Shown: positions 27,016 to 35,600 of the stretch, one piece after another
Layout: every line of letters begins with the position of its first letter
Position numbering within the stretch: position 1 is the stretch's first letter
From: Fuerstiella sp.
GTDB taxonomy: Bacteria; Planctomycetota; Planctomycetia; Planctomycetales; Planctomycetaceae
DNA length: 64,000 bases
Assembly (NCBI GenBank): GCA_022447185.1
Contig: JAKVAY010000046.1
Span: 1 to 64,000 of the forward strand
Direction: 5' to 3'
Notes under the pieces: model-generated
Seen by the model: only the letters and a program-made list of their open reading frames with translations
Databases searched by the model: none
What the model was told of the DNA's origin: nothing
Made by a program: the position numbers and the translations under genes

Positions 27016-28456
27016 TCATGATGACGTGATAACAGTCGCGGTTCGACCTGACACATCAAACGTTCCCTTCAGTTCTTCCAGATCAAAACAGGTCGTCTCG
27101 GTATTCGTATTGAAGAGTGCCACCGTTTGCCGATCACCATCAGACGTCATGAGTATCCGGCCTTCTCCGTCAGCGATGACCGTCACCGAGCCTCGACGGA
27201 AAGCCCGATTCGCTCTCCGCCATTCAATGCACAGCCTGTACCAGTCAAAGAGTGTTCGATCCTGGTTCGATTCGTCCCATGGAAACCCTTGTCGGCAATC
27301 AGGATCCTGCCGACCGACAACGCCAACTTCATCACCATAGTAGACACACGGCGCTCCGGGCAGCAGACAGATGAACAACCATGCCATTCTGAGTGCCGCC
27401 GTATCGCCGCTGCAGCAACTGACAAAGCGCGGCATGTCGTGGCTGTCGAGCAGATTCAACTGAGACGCCGTCACATTCCGTGGATAACAATTCAGGATGC
27501 GGTTCATCTCCTCAGCAAACTCAAACGATGACAACCGTCGGACATGGCCGAAGGAGGATGGTTGCCGTGCCAGTTCAAGATCAAGGTGCGAACCGCCAAA
27601 AAATCCAAGGCAGGCAGCCGTAACCTGATAATTCATCACCGCATCCCACATATCCCCACGGAGCCATGCAGTCGCGTCTCCCCAAACTTCGCCAACAATG
27701 TAAGCATCAGCATTAATCGCACGCACACGTCGTCGAAACTCTCGCCAAAACTCGTCGTCGTCGATTTCATTCGGAACGTCAAGCCGCCAGCCGTCGATTC
27801 CGTATTCGATCCAGTGTTCTCCAACCCGAAACAGGAATTCGCGAGCTTCGGGACAGTCCGTATTAAATTTTGGAAGCGCGGGAAGATTCCACCAGGCAGA
27901 ATAGCCAATCGTTTCCAGGCTGCCCGTGCCACGAGCCAGTTCTGCTGTCACCGACTCTGACGGATACGGTTGAAACGATCGCTGGCCGTGTAATCGTGCC
28001 GGGTCAAAATGAAACCAGTCACGATATGGCGATGCAGCACCATTCTCCAGCACATGGTGAAACTGCCAGAACCCGCGACTTGCATGATTGAACACACCGT
28101 CAAGAATCAATCTGATACCGCGGGCGTGGCAACGATCCAGCAGATGCCTGAGCGCGGAGTTACCACCAAGCAGCGGGTCAACCTGATAGTAGTCATATGT
28201 ATGATATCGATGATTGCAGGCCGACGCGAAGACCGGACACAAATACAGAGCATTGATTCCCAGCTCGGTCAGATAGTCGAGCTGCTCCGCAATACCATCG
28301 AGCGTACCACCCTTGAACCCGTGTGGAGTTGGAGCTGCATTCCAGTCCTCAAGACATGGAACCCGCGGTGCATCGGAACCACGAGCGAAGCGATCAGGAA
28401 AAATCTGATAGAAAACAGATCACGTCACGGACCCAGTCCGGCATGTCGTCAGACAT
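27016..28456 (-). pseudogene. GH13 alpha-amylase-family enzyme with N-terminal frameshift
   Basis: A cyclodextrinase/neopullulanase-type glycosidase. From the ATG at 28456 the reading is MSDDMPDWVRDVIC and then runs into a stop; one base less in the T4 run at 28412-28415 restores FYQIFPDRFARGSD, a classic GH13 opening, and the rest is open to 27016. The catalytic set is present: nucleophile Asp in GWRLDVPNEI, Glu in IVGEVWGDA, Asp in LLDSHDMPRF. Without frame correction only a non-canonical start (TTG near 28242) remains. The whole would be about 480 residues. Either a sequencing error in the T-run or a real lesion is possible. No signal peptide is seen, so cytoplasmic. Confidence 0.85.
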
Positions 28457-28477
28457 CGGCGACACCGTCCTGTTGAG

Positions 28478-28789
28478 CTATTGCGAAAACCTGTCTGAAA
28501 GGCTTTCCGATAACTGTCCGGCAGCTGTTTCCTCAGCCGCCAAATGGTGTTCACGCTTTGCCTTGCGTGACATTTGCCAAAAGCTCAGTGAGAAACCAGT
28601 GAAGATCATCGCCGGCATCCCAATCATAAACAGGATGCTGTACATATAGGCTCGGGGTTTCAGGCTGTCTGTTTCATTGGCAGCCTTACAGTTCGGGCAC
28701 GCAGTTGCCAGGGATTCTCCAACCGGGACAGCTCCAATCGCGACAAAAAAAGCGATAGTCAGAACCAAGCGACGAACGATTGTACTCAT
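28478..28789 (-). CDS. Small membrane protein with CxxC motif
   Basis: A 103-residue protein of no known family. It has a signal-like first helix (LVLTIAFFVAIGAVPVGESLA) followed by ACPNCKAANETD with a CxxC pair, then a second helix (YSILFMIGMPAMIFTGFSLSFW) and a charged C-terminal tail. An AGGAG ribosome site precedes the ATG. The CPNC pair outside the membrane could bind metal or act in redox chemistry; this is a guess. It precedes the amylase gene on the same strand. Confidence 0.7.
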   Translation of the reverse strand: MSTIVRRLVLTIAFFVAIGAVPVGESLATACPNCKAANETDSLKPRAYMYSILFMIGMPAMIFTGFSLSFWQMSRKAKREHHLAAEETAAGQLSESLSDRFSQ

Positions 28790-29033
28790 AACACCATCTC
28801 CTGCTGCCGGATGTTACGTCAGCGGCGCTGTCCGGAAAACTCCAGCCAATCGAACACGTACGAATTCCCAGATCTGGAGTGAGACTCTCGCCACATTCAC
28901 TCGGAAAATCATGGTATGTCCGTTCAAAAACAGTCGGCCAGACACATCGATCCCACGTGGTCGTCGGCATCGGTGTTGGAGGGGCAGAGGTCGAAGACAC
29001 TGACTAATTGACCGCCACGCTCCCAAATTCTTT

Positions 29034-29417
29034 CTACCTCACAACAATTGTCTTGCCACCAAGACCAGCGGAAACACCAAAAACAATGTATTCGGCAGTA
29101 GTGTCCAGCAGGTTCTGCATCGTGTGGATTTCGTGAGGATCCACGATCACGGTGTCGCCGCTGGACATTTCCACATGAGTATCGTCAACGTTCATTCGGA
29201 CTCTTCCGGAAATCAACACAAATACCTCATGCATATCTTCGTGGTAGTGTTGTTGAAACGAAGATCTGCCAGGAAGTTTGGCCCAGTTGACCATCATCAC
29301 CTGACCGGGCGGCAGATCATTGTGAGTGGCAATCACGCGCTTCAGGACCCCGGGACTGGAAGGGTCCTCGTGAGACGCCGGAATGAAAGATCCATGTGTC
29401 ATCGGAATATATTTCAT
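29034..29417 (-). CDS. Cupin domain protein
   Basis: A 127-residue single-domain cupin. Motif 1 is QQHYHEDMHEVFVLISGRVRM (two His and a Glu for the metal) and motif 2 is PHEIHTMQN with the last His. Such small cupins bind a divalent metal and may be isomerases, dioxygenases or sugar binders; no substrate is suggested. It is upstream of the amylase and small CxxC gene and downstream of the FAH-family gene, all on the same strand, with 146 bases between it and the latter. No strong ribosome site is seen. Confidence 0.85.
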   Translation of the reverse strand: MKYIPMTHGSFIPASHEDPSSPGVLKRVIATHNDLPPGQVMMVNWAKLPGRSSFQQHYHEDMHEVFVLISGRVRMNVDDTHVEMSSGDTVIVDPHEIHTMQNLLDTTAEYIVFGVSAGLGGKTIVVR

Positions 29418-29563
29418 TCAATGACACCCAAAACAACGTCGGCCGGTTCACGGGTCAGCAGTCTCTAATTCCAATCATCGGATTTTGAACCCTGAATGAA
29501 ACCTGTCCTGGTCGATTTCGACGATCATAAGATTCGCAGCAGCCTGGTGCGGCAAGTGCTCGA

Positions 29564-30430
29564 CTAACTCTTAACAACCGGGTTGGTGAGTGTTCCGACT
29601 CCGGTCACTTCGATCGACACTTGATCTCCGTCTTCCAGCGTAAATTCGTCAGGTGGCACAATCCCGGTCCCGGTCATCATGAGAGCACCGTTGGGAAATT
29701 CATCTTCGCGGAAAAGCCATGAAACGAGGTCCTCGAATTCACGCGCCATCTGCGACAACGCCGTCTCGCTGGAAATCAATTCCGATCCTCCTCGATCAAT
29801 CGTGAGGCGAATTTTTGTGGCGGCCGGATCAAGTGGATCGCCGGCCAGCAGCACGGAAGGTCCAACCGCGGCGCACTGACGGTACACCTTAGCCTGTGGT
29901 AGATACAGCGGATTCTCACCTTCGATGTCGCGCGCCGACACATCGTTTCCGATCGTATAACCGACAATCTTACCTGATGGATTGATCACCAGTGTGAATT
30001 CCGGTTCCGGCACAGACCAGCTACTGTCACTGCGAACTCGGACCGGGTCACCGGGTCCGGACACTCGGGAGGCCATCCCTTTGAAAAACAGTTCCGGACG
30101 TTCGGCCGTATAGACACGATCGTAATGATCCGCTCCGGTTTCCGATTCTTCCATACGAGCTACCTGGCTGCGTTTGTAGGTAACACCCGCTGCCCAGACT
30201 TCCTGCTGATCGATCGGGGCCAGAAATGTCACGTTCTGTACCGGAACGGGTGCCGTTCCAGGCCGCAGCAAAAAACGGGCAAGACCAGCCGGATCTTCGG
30301 AATGAAGAACGTCGGCAAGCGTCTCGCATGTTTCAACCTGTGTGAGATCCAATGCGAGCACATGGTCACCGCAGTCCTGAACGATTTCCACGATTCCGTC
30401 CGATTTTCTGACTCTGGCCAGCTTCATCAT
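29564..30430 (-). CDS. Fumarylacetoacetate hydrolase family protein
   Basis: A 288-residue member of the FAH fold, which includes fumarylacetoacetase, 2-hydroxyhepta-2,4-diene-1,7-dioate isomerase and acylpyruvases. Metal ligands are in EPEFTL and GNDVSARDIEG, and the C-terminal GTGIVPPDEFTLEDGDQVSIEVTGVGTL is the family end. ELFFKGMASRVSG replaces the usual LFLKxxSSxxG. It lies 12 bases after the end of rluD, so the pair is probably cotranscribed. The exact reaction cannot be told. Confidence 0.92.
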   Translation of the reverse strand: MMKLARVRKSDGIVEIVQDCGDHVLALDLTQVETCETLADVLHSEDPAGLARFLLRPGTAPVPVQNVTFLAPIDQQEVWAAGVTYKRSQVARMEESETGADHYDRVYTAERPELFFKGMASRVSGPGDPVRVRSDSSWSVPEPEFTLVINPSGKIVGYTIGNDVSARDIEGENPLYLPQAKVYRQCAAVGPSVLLAGDPLDPAATKIRLTIDRGGSELISSETALSQMAREFEDLVSWLFREDEFPNGALMMTGTGIVPPDEFTLEDGDQVSIEVTGVGTLTNPVVKS

Positions 30431-30442
30431 ATTCCCTGTTAT

Positions 30443-31513
30443 TTATATGCCACTCTGATGGTGATGGCGCAACGCGTCCAATGTTTGCTGCATGTCAGGT
30501 GGTAATGGTGCTTCAAATTGCATTTCCATGCCACTCACCGGGTGCCGAATCGTGAGCCGGAAGGCATGGAGTGCCTGTCGCGATATCAGAGGATTGCAAT
30601 TTTCCGGTACATCTGACCCCGTCAATTCCGCCATGGTGAATGTTTCTTCTCCGATGTAAAGCCTGTCAGCAACAATCGGAGTTCCTATATGCAGCATATG
30701 GACTCGTAACTGATGAGTACGACCGGTTTGCGGATGCAACTCCATCAAAGCCCAGTTACCAAATTCTTCGGCAGTGCGATAAACAGTAACCGCTTCACGT
30801 GACCGTCCGCCGGGCATACAGACGGTCATTTTTTCACGAACACGAGGATGGACGCAAACGTGCGTGCGGATGGTATCACATGCCAGTTCCGGAACGCCTC
30901 TTACGATCGCTCGATATTCCTTACTTACTTTACGCTGCTCAAACTGTTTTGAGATGAGCTGATGAACCTGATTGTCCCTGGCCACCAGAATCACACCCGA
31001 TGTGTCGCGGTCCAGTCGGTGGACAATCCCTGGGCGGTGTTTTCCTGCGGAATCGCTCAGTGTATCAAAGTGAAACTGGAGCGCTGCTGTGAGAGTTCCG
31101 GAATAGGTCCCGCGGCCAGGATGAACCACCATACCGGGTTTCTTGTTGACGACGATGAGCGAGTCGTCTTCATACAGCACATCAATGGGGATGTTCTCGG
31201 GACGTATCCGACTTTCATCTCCGTCCGGCAGCTGGATCTCAACACGATCATTAACCCGCAGCCTGCGTGATGAGCGTACGGCCAGTCCGTTCACCCGTAC
31301 ATGTTCATTCTGAATTGCGCGCTGCAATGCGGCTCTGCTGTGATTCGGAAACAGTCGAGTGAGGTAGTGATCCAGTCGCCATCCGTGGGCCCGGGCCTCG
31401 ACCGTAATATTGATCAGTTCGCCGATCGTGTAATCGGAATTTGGCTTTTGGTAGTCACCAGTCTGATCAGCGTCCGGTTCGTCAGGTGAATCAACACTCG
31501 GCTCAGACGTCAT
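30443..31513 (-). CDS. rluD: RluD-type 23S rRNA pseudouridine synthase
   Basis: A 356-residue pseudouridine synthase that modifies the large-subunit rRNA. An S4 RNA-binding domain is at about residues 45-95 (WRLDHYLTRLFPNHSRAALQRAI), then the catalytic core with HRLDRDTSG and the catalytic D168. GIVHRLDRDTSGVILVARD, TGRTHQLRVH and the C-terminal region match RluA-family proteins. An acidic extension of about 30 residues precedes the S4 domain. The ATG overlaps the stop of the preceding membrane-anchored gene (31510-31513), so the two are coupled. The paralogue (RluC/RluD) is an inference. Confidence 0.9.
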   Translation of the reverse strand: MTSEPSVDSPDEPDADQTGDYQKPNSDYTIGELINITVEARAHGWRLDHYLTRLFPNHSRAALQRAIQNEHVRVNGLAVRSSRRLRVNDRVEIQLPDGDESRIRPENIPIDVLYEDDSLIVVNKKPGMVVHPGRGTYSGTLTAALQFHFDTLSDSAGKHRPGIVHRLDRDTSGVILVARDNQVHQLISKQFEQRKVSKEYRAIVRGVPELACDTIRTHVCVHPRVREKMTVCMPGGRSREAVTVYRTAEEFGNWALMELHPQTGRTHQLRVHMLHIGTPIVADRLYIGEETFTMAELTGSDVPENCNPLISRQALHAFRLTIRHPVSGMEMQFEAPLPPDMQQTLDALRHHHQSGI

Positions 31514-32391
31514 TCTTCCGTTTCAATGTCTGGTTTGTCCGGTTCATCCACAACTGATTCTGGAGCTGTCGGATCGTCAACAGCCGTTTGTTCAGACACG
31601 GGCTCAGCCCCTGTCACCTCAGTGGATCCGTCTGTCGAAAGTTCCTCCAGGACCGGAAAACTCAAATCGGGCAGGCTGACATTGTCATTACCTGGTACTT
31701 CCGGCACGGGAGATCCTGGTCCGAAAGTCGAGCCACCAGAGAACCCGGGCACATCGAGATCATCTGTCGGCTTTGGATCCAAACCATGAAACCAGGCATA
31801 AAACCCGGCAGTCGCAGGGTCCTTCAGTGCTTCCACACGACCTTCCGCATAATCTCTCGCAATTGAGCCTCCTTCAAAGTCAAGTACCTTTTGCCACGCC
31901 TGGCCTGCCGCCTGCAGCGATTCTTCGGTACCGTCACAACGGATTTCAGTCAGGCGGGCCCGTCCAAGAAGAACACGTTCACGAACGATCGCGCCAGGTT
32001 GTTTCAGGTCAGCCAAACGGCTGAGTGCGGCTTCTGCCTCATCCAGTTCAATATTGGCCGCAGCTCGATCTATAAACATCTTTCGGGACGCACTGTTCAG
32101 TAGTTCATCGGCCTGATTGAGCCGAGCCAGAATTCCGAGTGCCGCGCCGTCATATTTATCTGCGATGTCCTGAAAATCCTCCGGTGAATTTGCGTCCATC
32201 AGCAACGCTGAAACACCTGCGTTTTCTTCCGGCTGACGACCGAGCCAGACAACCACCGCAGCAACGGCAAGCACGACAGCCAGCCCGTAAATCAGAAAAG
32301 TTGCATTTGCCTCAAACCAGGACTTTGCACGGCGAAGTGCCTGTTCGAGATGAGTTGCATTACTCTGATGCGTGTATTGTTTGTTCGACAT
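31510..32391 (-). CDS. Membrane-anchored helical protein with acidic C-terminus
   Basis: A 293-residue protein with one N-terminal transmembrane helix (FLIYGLAVVLAVAAVVVWLG, after a basic amphipathic segment) and a long helical domain that looks like TPR-type pairs (DYAEGRVEALKD, ALGILARLNQADELL), then a Pro/Asp/Glu-rich tail rich in low-complexity residues. The layout resembles YfgM-like ancillary proteins, but the match is not firm. The start chosen is the ATG at 32391 (MSNKQYTHQ); 32436 is an alternative. It is coupled to rluD by overlap. Confidence 0.7.
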   Translation of the reverse strand: MSNKQYTHQSNATHLEQALRRAKSWFEANATFLIYGLAVVLAVAAVVVWLGRQPEENAGVSALLMDANSPEDFQDIADKYDGAALGILARLNQADELLNSASRKMFIDRAAANIELDEAEAALSRLADLKQPGAIVRERVLLGRARLTEIRCDGTEESLQAAGQAWQKVLDFEGGSIARDYAEGRVEALKDPATAGFYAWFHGLDPKPTDDLDVPGFSGGSTFGPGSPVPEVPGNDNVSLPDLSFPVLEELSTDGSTEVTGAEPVSEQTAVDDPTAPESVVDEPDKPDIETEE

Positions 32392-33131
32392 GAATTTTGG
32401 GGACTGCGCCGCTGATTTTGAGTGCAAAATAGTCAATCAGGTGGCCACGAATTTCGCGAACACCACACCCCTAGATTGCCGCAAAGTATAGGTGTGCCAA
32501 TGATTTTCGGTCAAGGGCGCCAGACTCATCCCGGTTTGATAACCGAGGGACGTTGCCGTCAACCCACGGAGACCATATTCGCTCAACGCGTTTTCGGATT
32601 GATGTCACATTCGAGCCGTAACATGCCAAAATGGTGATATGCTTCGACAACCTGGTTCAATCGTCGATTCGACTATAAAGGTAAGCCTGTGCTGATAATT
32701 CCGAAACTATCGTTTCTGTGACGACCTGCATCCGGCTCGGTTTTTATGGCTGAGGTCCGTCATCAGAGACAAATTTGACCGAGAATTTTATGGAATATCT
32801 GATACAGAACACAGCAACCCACAGAAAAACGGAACAGTACTGGGCGCTCCGGACAGTTCAGTACTGGTGCTCTGAGCCGCACTGCGATATCCTCTTAAAG
32901 CACTGCCGAGAAGGACTTTCTGCCAGATTGTGGTGTGCCATAGGGGTCAAAAACTAATAATACTGAATATGTTGAAAAGCAGTTCTTCAGAGCTGAAGGA
33001 CGACCGCCGTTCAAAATTGACACTTTTGCAACCGGTTACCCTGCACGAGCAGGTGGTTTGTCCTGGATCGTGATCTATTCGAACATGGGAACACAGATCG
33101 CCGGAACGCCTCTGCTTCACGAGATTTCCTG
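32392..33131. other. Divergent intergenic region with short repeats
   Basis: About 740 bases between the divergent rluD unit and the secreted cluster. A near-perfect direct repeat with AGTACT centres lies at 32835-32872. A small inverted repeat, CTTCAG/CTGAAG with a two-base spacer, lies just before 33000. No supported gene is seen. The cluster promoter should lie here. Confidence 0.45.
32835..32872. repeat. Direct repeat with AGTACT palindromes, possible operator
   Basis: CAGTACTGGGCGCTC at 32835 recurs as CAGTACTGGTGCTC at 32859, about 24 bases apart, that is roughly two helical turns. Each copy holds the palindrome AGTACT. Tandem sites of this spacing often bind dimeric regulators, and they lie about 260 bases upstream of the secreted cluster. 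No protein is known for it. Confidence 0.25.
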
Positions 33132-35600
33132 ATGATTTATCCAGGTTTTATATCGAGAACAGCGCTGATCGCGTCCATAGTGTCGCTTCTCTACAGTGCG
33201 GAACCTGTGGCGGGACAGTCTCCTCCGTCAATTCACTCCTGTTTTCCGGCAGGCTGCCAGATCGGTCAAACAGTCGAAGTCACGGTCAGCGGTGACCATC
33301 TTCAGAGTCAGGTATCTTTGAAATGCAGCCTTCCTGACGTTGAAACGGTGGCACTGGGAGGATCTCGGTTTCGACTCACAATTCCGCCGGATGCTCCTGT
33401 GGGGCATTGTGATATCCAGGCCGTCAGCAAAGACGGAATCAGCGTTCCCTGGACCTTTTTGATCGGCAACCGTGACGAACTCACAGAGGTTGAACCGAAT
33501 GATGCGATCACTCAGTCTCAGTCGATCCCACTGAATTCAGTGATCAATGGACGGATCGACAAGGCAAACAATGTGGACAGGTTTATGTTCACGGCCTCCG
33601 CAGGGCAGCGTGTCGTTATCGAATGTCACGCAGAACGGATTGATTCAACACTCCGAGCTGTTTTGGAAGTTCTGGATACTGAGGGACGGCGTCTGGCTGT
33701 CAACCGCGGCTACTTCGCAACAGATCCGCTCATCGACTTTCAGGTCCCCGCAGATGGCAGTTATATCATCTCACTGAGTGATTTGACCGGTTCGGAAAAT
33801 GAACGTCATGTTTACCGACTGGCAGTTGACTGCGGACCTCGCGTGGCCTTTGCGGTTCCCTGCGTTGTTCAGCGAGGTACGACTTCACGTGTCAGACTCT
33901 ACGGCTGGAACCTGAATTCCAACGTCGAGGATAACGAAAAAAATGGAATGGAAAGCATTGAGATAGAACTACCAGCCTCACTCACAGGACCAACACGACA
34001 TCTGTCCACTCGGTTACTGTCAACACAGCCTGTAATCACAGCTCATAGTTTTGCTTATCACTACCCGGGGAGTCATGCTCCTGTCCTGATCGGAACTACT
34101 GATATTCCGGTCACTCAGGACGATTTCAGCAATCACTCTGTCAATTCAGCACAAGAGCTGACGGTTCCGTGTGAAGTGAGTGGTCAATTAGTAACGGGTG
34201 ATGAACAAGACTGGTATGCCTTTACGGCTCATCGTGGCGAAGTGATTCATATTGAAGCATTTGGGCATCGTCTGCAGTCCCCGGTTGATCTGCAAATCAG
34301 CATCGTTGAGGCCTCGGGCTCGTCGAGCCCGAGGGAACTGGCAACCTTCGGAGATGAGGTACGCAACCTTGGGGGCGTCTTTCGTACGGATCACACGGAT
34401 CCCGTTGGACGTTTTGTATGTCCAGAAGACGGTCGTTACCTGATCGTCATCCGCAACGTCACCGGAGGAGTCTCTACGGATTCTCGACGGATCTACCGTC
34501 TCTGTGTCCGACGCGAGGAACCTGATGTGCAGGTCATTGCAGTCCCGCATGAAAGTCCGGGGGCAGCAATCAATGTTCGGCACAACGGGCGGTTTCTGCT
34601 GGACCTCATTGCAATCAGACGACGTGGACTCGATAGCTCAATCCGAGTGACCGCCTCCCACCTCCCTCCCGGTATCGATTTTCCTGACGTGTGGTTCGGC
34701 CCGGGAGTTTGTCGAACGGTGGGCGTGATCTCTGCGGACCGCAACGCTGCCGTACTGAGTGATGAGTTGCAACTTGAAACTCTTTCCGACGCGACGCCTG
34801 GCGTGTCCCGCTCCGTTCTCGGAGGCGCAGTCACATCACCCGTGACTCCGTATCCACGTGGACGCATGTTATCGCGACTGCAAATGGCTGTCGCCGGAGA
34901 GGCTACGGTCCGGATCACTGCCGATGCACACCAACCGGTTGACCATCACATCTATGGAATGCTTTCGCCGAAACACTCGCCTGGCGGGATTGTTGATGTT
35001 GCAGTGCAGATTGATCGACAGGATATGACCCACGAATCCCCAGTAAAACTGATCGGTGTTGGCCTGCCGAATTCAATCAGAAATCAGACCGTGACGATTC
35101 CACCAGGTCGATCACTGGGATATCTCAGTTTCTATCTGCCCCCGAACCTGCCAGTGGGTAACTATTCCTTTGGGATCAAAGCAACAACAACTGCTCCCAA
35201 CGCTGATAAAAGTCCCCAATCCGTCACAATTTTCAGTAATCCGGTTACGATTGAGGTTAATCCGCCCGCTCTGCTGCTGACTATCGATCCTTTTGCTGAT
35301 ACAGAGGTTAAACGGGGTGAAATCATCCAGCTCCCCTATCATGTCAGGCGTTTGAACGGTTTTATTGGTAAGATGCACACAGAGCTGGCAAGTGCAGGAG
35401 TCATAACAAACGTACCCGGTCTCAGAGGGCGAGGTGTGACATCCACCGGTCAGGCAGATCGCGCTTCGATTCAGGTCGAGGTGAATCGTGATGCACCTCT
35501 GGGTGAACAACAATTCCTTAGGTTGTTTGCAGTTGGAGTTGTGGAAGATGAAGTGGTTTATCATGGCAGTCAATTCGTGAGAATGGAGATTACGGACTGA
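33132..35600 (+). CDS. Large secreted protein with PPC-like domains
   Basis: An 822-residue secreted protein with a signal peptide (ALIASIVSLLYSAEPVAG, near residue 28). A first PPC-like beta-sandwich (about 118-235) begins VEPNDAITQSQSIPLNSVINGRID and includes DRFMFTASAGQRVV. A second (about 335-460) has QDWYAFTAHRGEVIHIEAFG. Both carry the DxDW/YxFxAxxG pattern of PPC (pre-peptidase C-terminal) domains. The rest looks like further beta-sandwich modules. Nothing catalytic is recognised. Its stop shares one base with the next start (TGATG), so it is coupled to the DUF1549-type gene. A perfect palindrome sits in the second domain (34312-34334). Confidence 0.82.
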   Translation: MIYPGFISRTALIASIVSLLYSAEPVAGQSPPSIHSCFPAGCQIGQTVEVTVSGDHLQSQVSLKCSLPDVETVALGGSRFRLTIPPDAPVGHCDIQAVSKDGISVPWTFLIGNRDELTEVEPNDAITQSQSIPLNSVINGRIDKANNVDRFMFTASAGQRVVIECHAERIDSTLRAVLEVLDTEGRRLAVNRGYFATDPLIDFQVPADGSYIISLSDLTGSENERHVYRLAVDCGPRVAFAVPCVVQRGTTSRVRLYGWNLNSNVEDNEKNGMESIEIELPASLTGPTRHLSTRLLSTQPVITAHSFAYHYPGSHAPVLIGTTDIPVTQDDFSNHSVNSAQELTVPCEVSGQLVTGDEQDWYAFTAHRGEVIHIEAFGHRLQSPVDLQISIVEASGSSSPRELATFGDEVRNLGGVFRTDHTDPVGRFVCPEDGRYLIVIRNVTGGVSTDSRRIYRLCVRREEPDVQVIAVPHESPGAAINVRHNGRFLLDLIAIRRRGLDSSIRVTASHLPPGIDFPDVWFGPGVCRTVGVISADRNAAVLSDELQLETLSDATPGVSRSVLGGAVTSPVTPYPRGRMLSRLQMAVAGEATVRITADAHQPVDHHIYGMLSPKHSPGGIVDVAVQIDRQDMTHESPVKLIGVGLPNSIRNQTVTIPPGRSLGYLSFYLPPNLPVGNYSFGIKATTTAPNADKSPQSVTIFSNPVTIEVNPPALLLTIDPFADTEVKRGEIIQLPYHVRRLNGFIGKMHTELASAGVITNVPGLRGRGVTSTGQADRASIQVEVNRDAPLGEQQFLRLFAVGVVEDEVVYHGSQFVRMEITD
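34312..34334. repeat. Perfect 23-base palindrome inside a coding region
   Basis: Arm CCTCGGGCTCG (34312-34322) is the exact reverse complement of CGAGCCCGAGG (34324-34334) around one central T. It lies in frame in the second PPC domain of the large secreted protein, coding for the Ser-rich loop ASGSSSPREL. A run of this length is not expected by chance and has the form of REP-type elements reported in planctomycetes, but no second copy was seen in this window. Confidence 0.7.

Noticed and set aside
32775-32957. Short plus-strand frame upstream of the PPC-domain protein
   Set aside because: No family or signal sequence, and it overlaps the repeat region.
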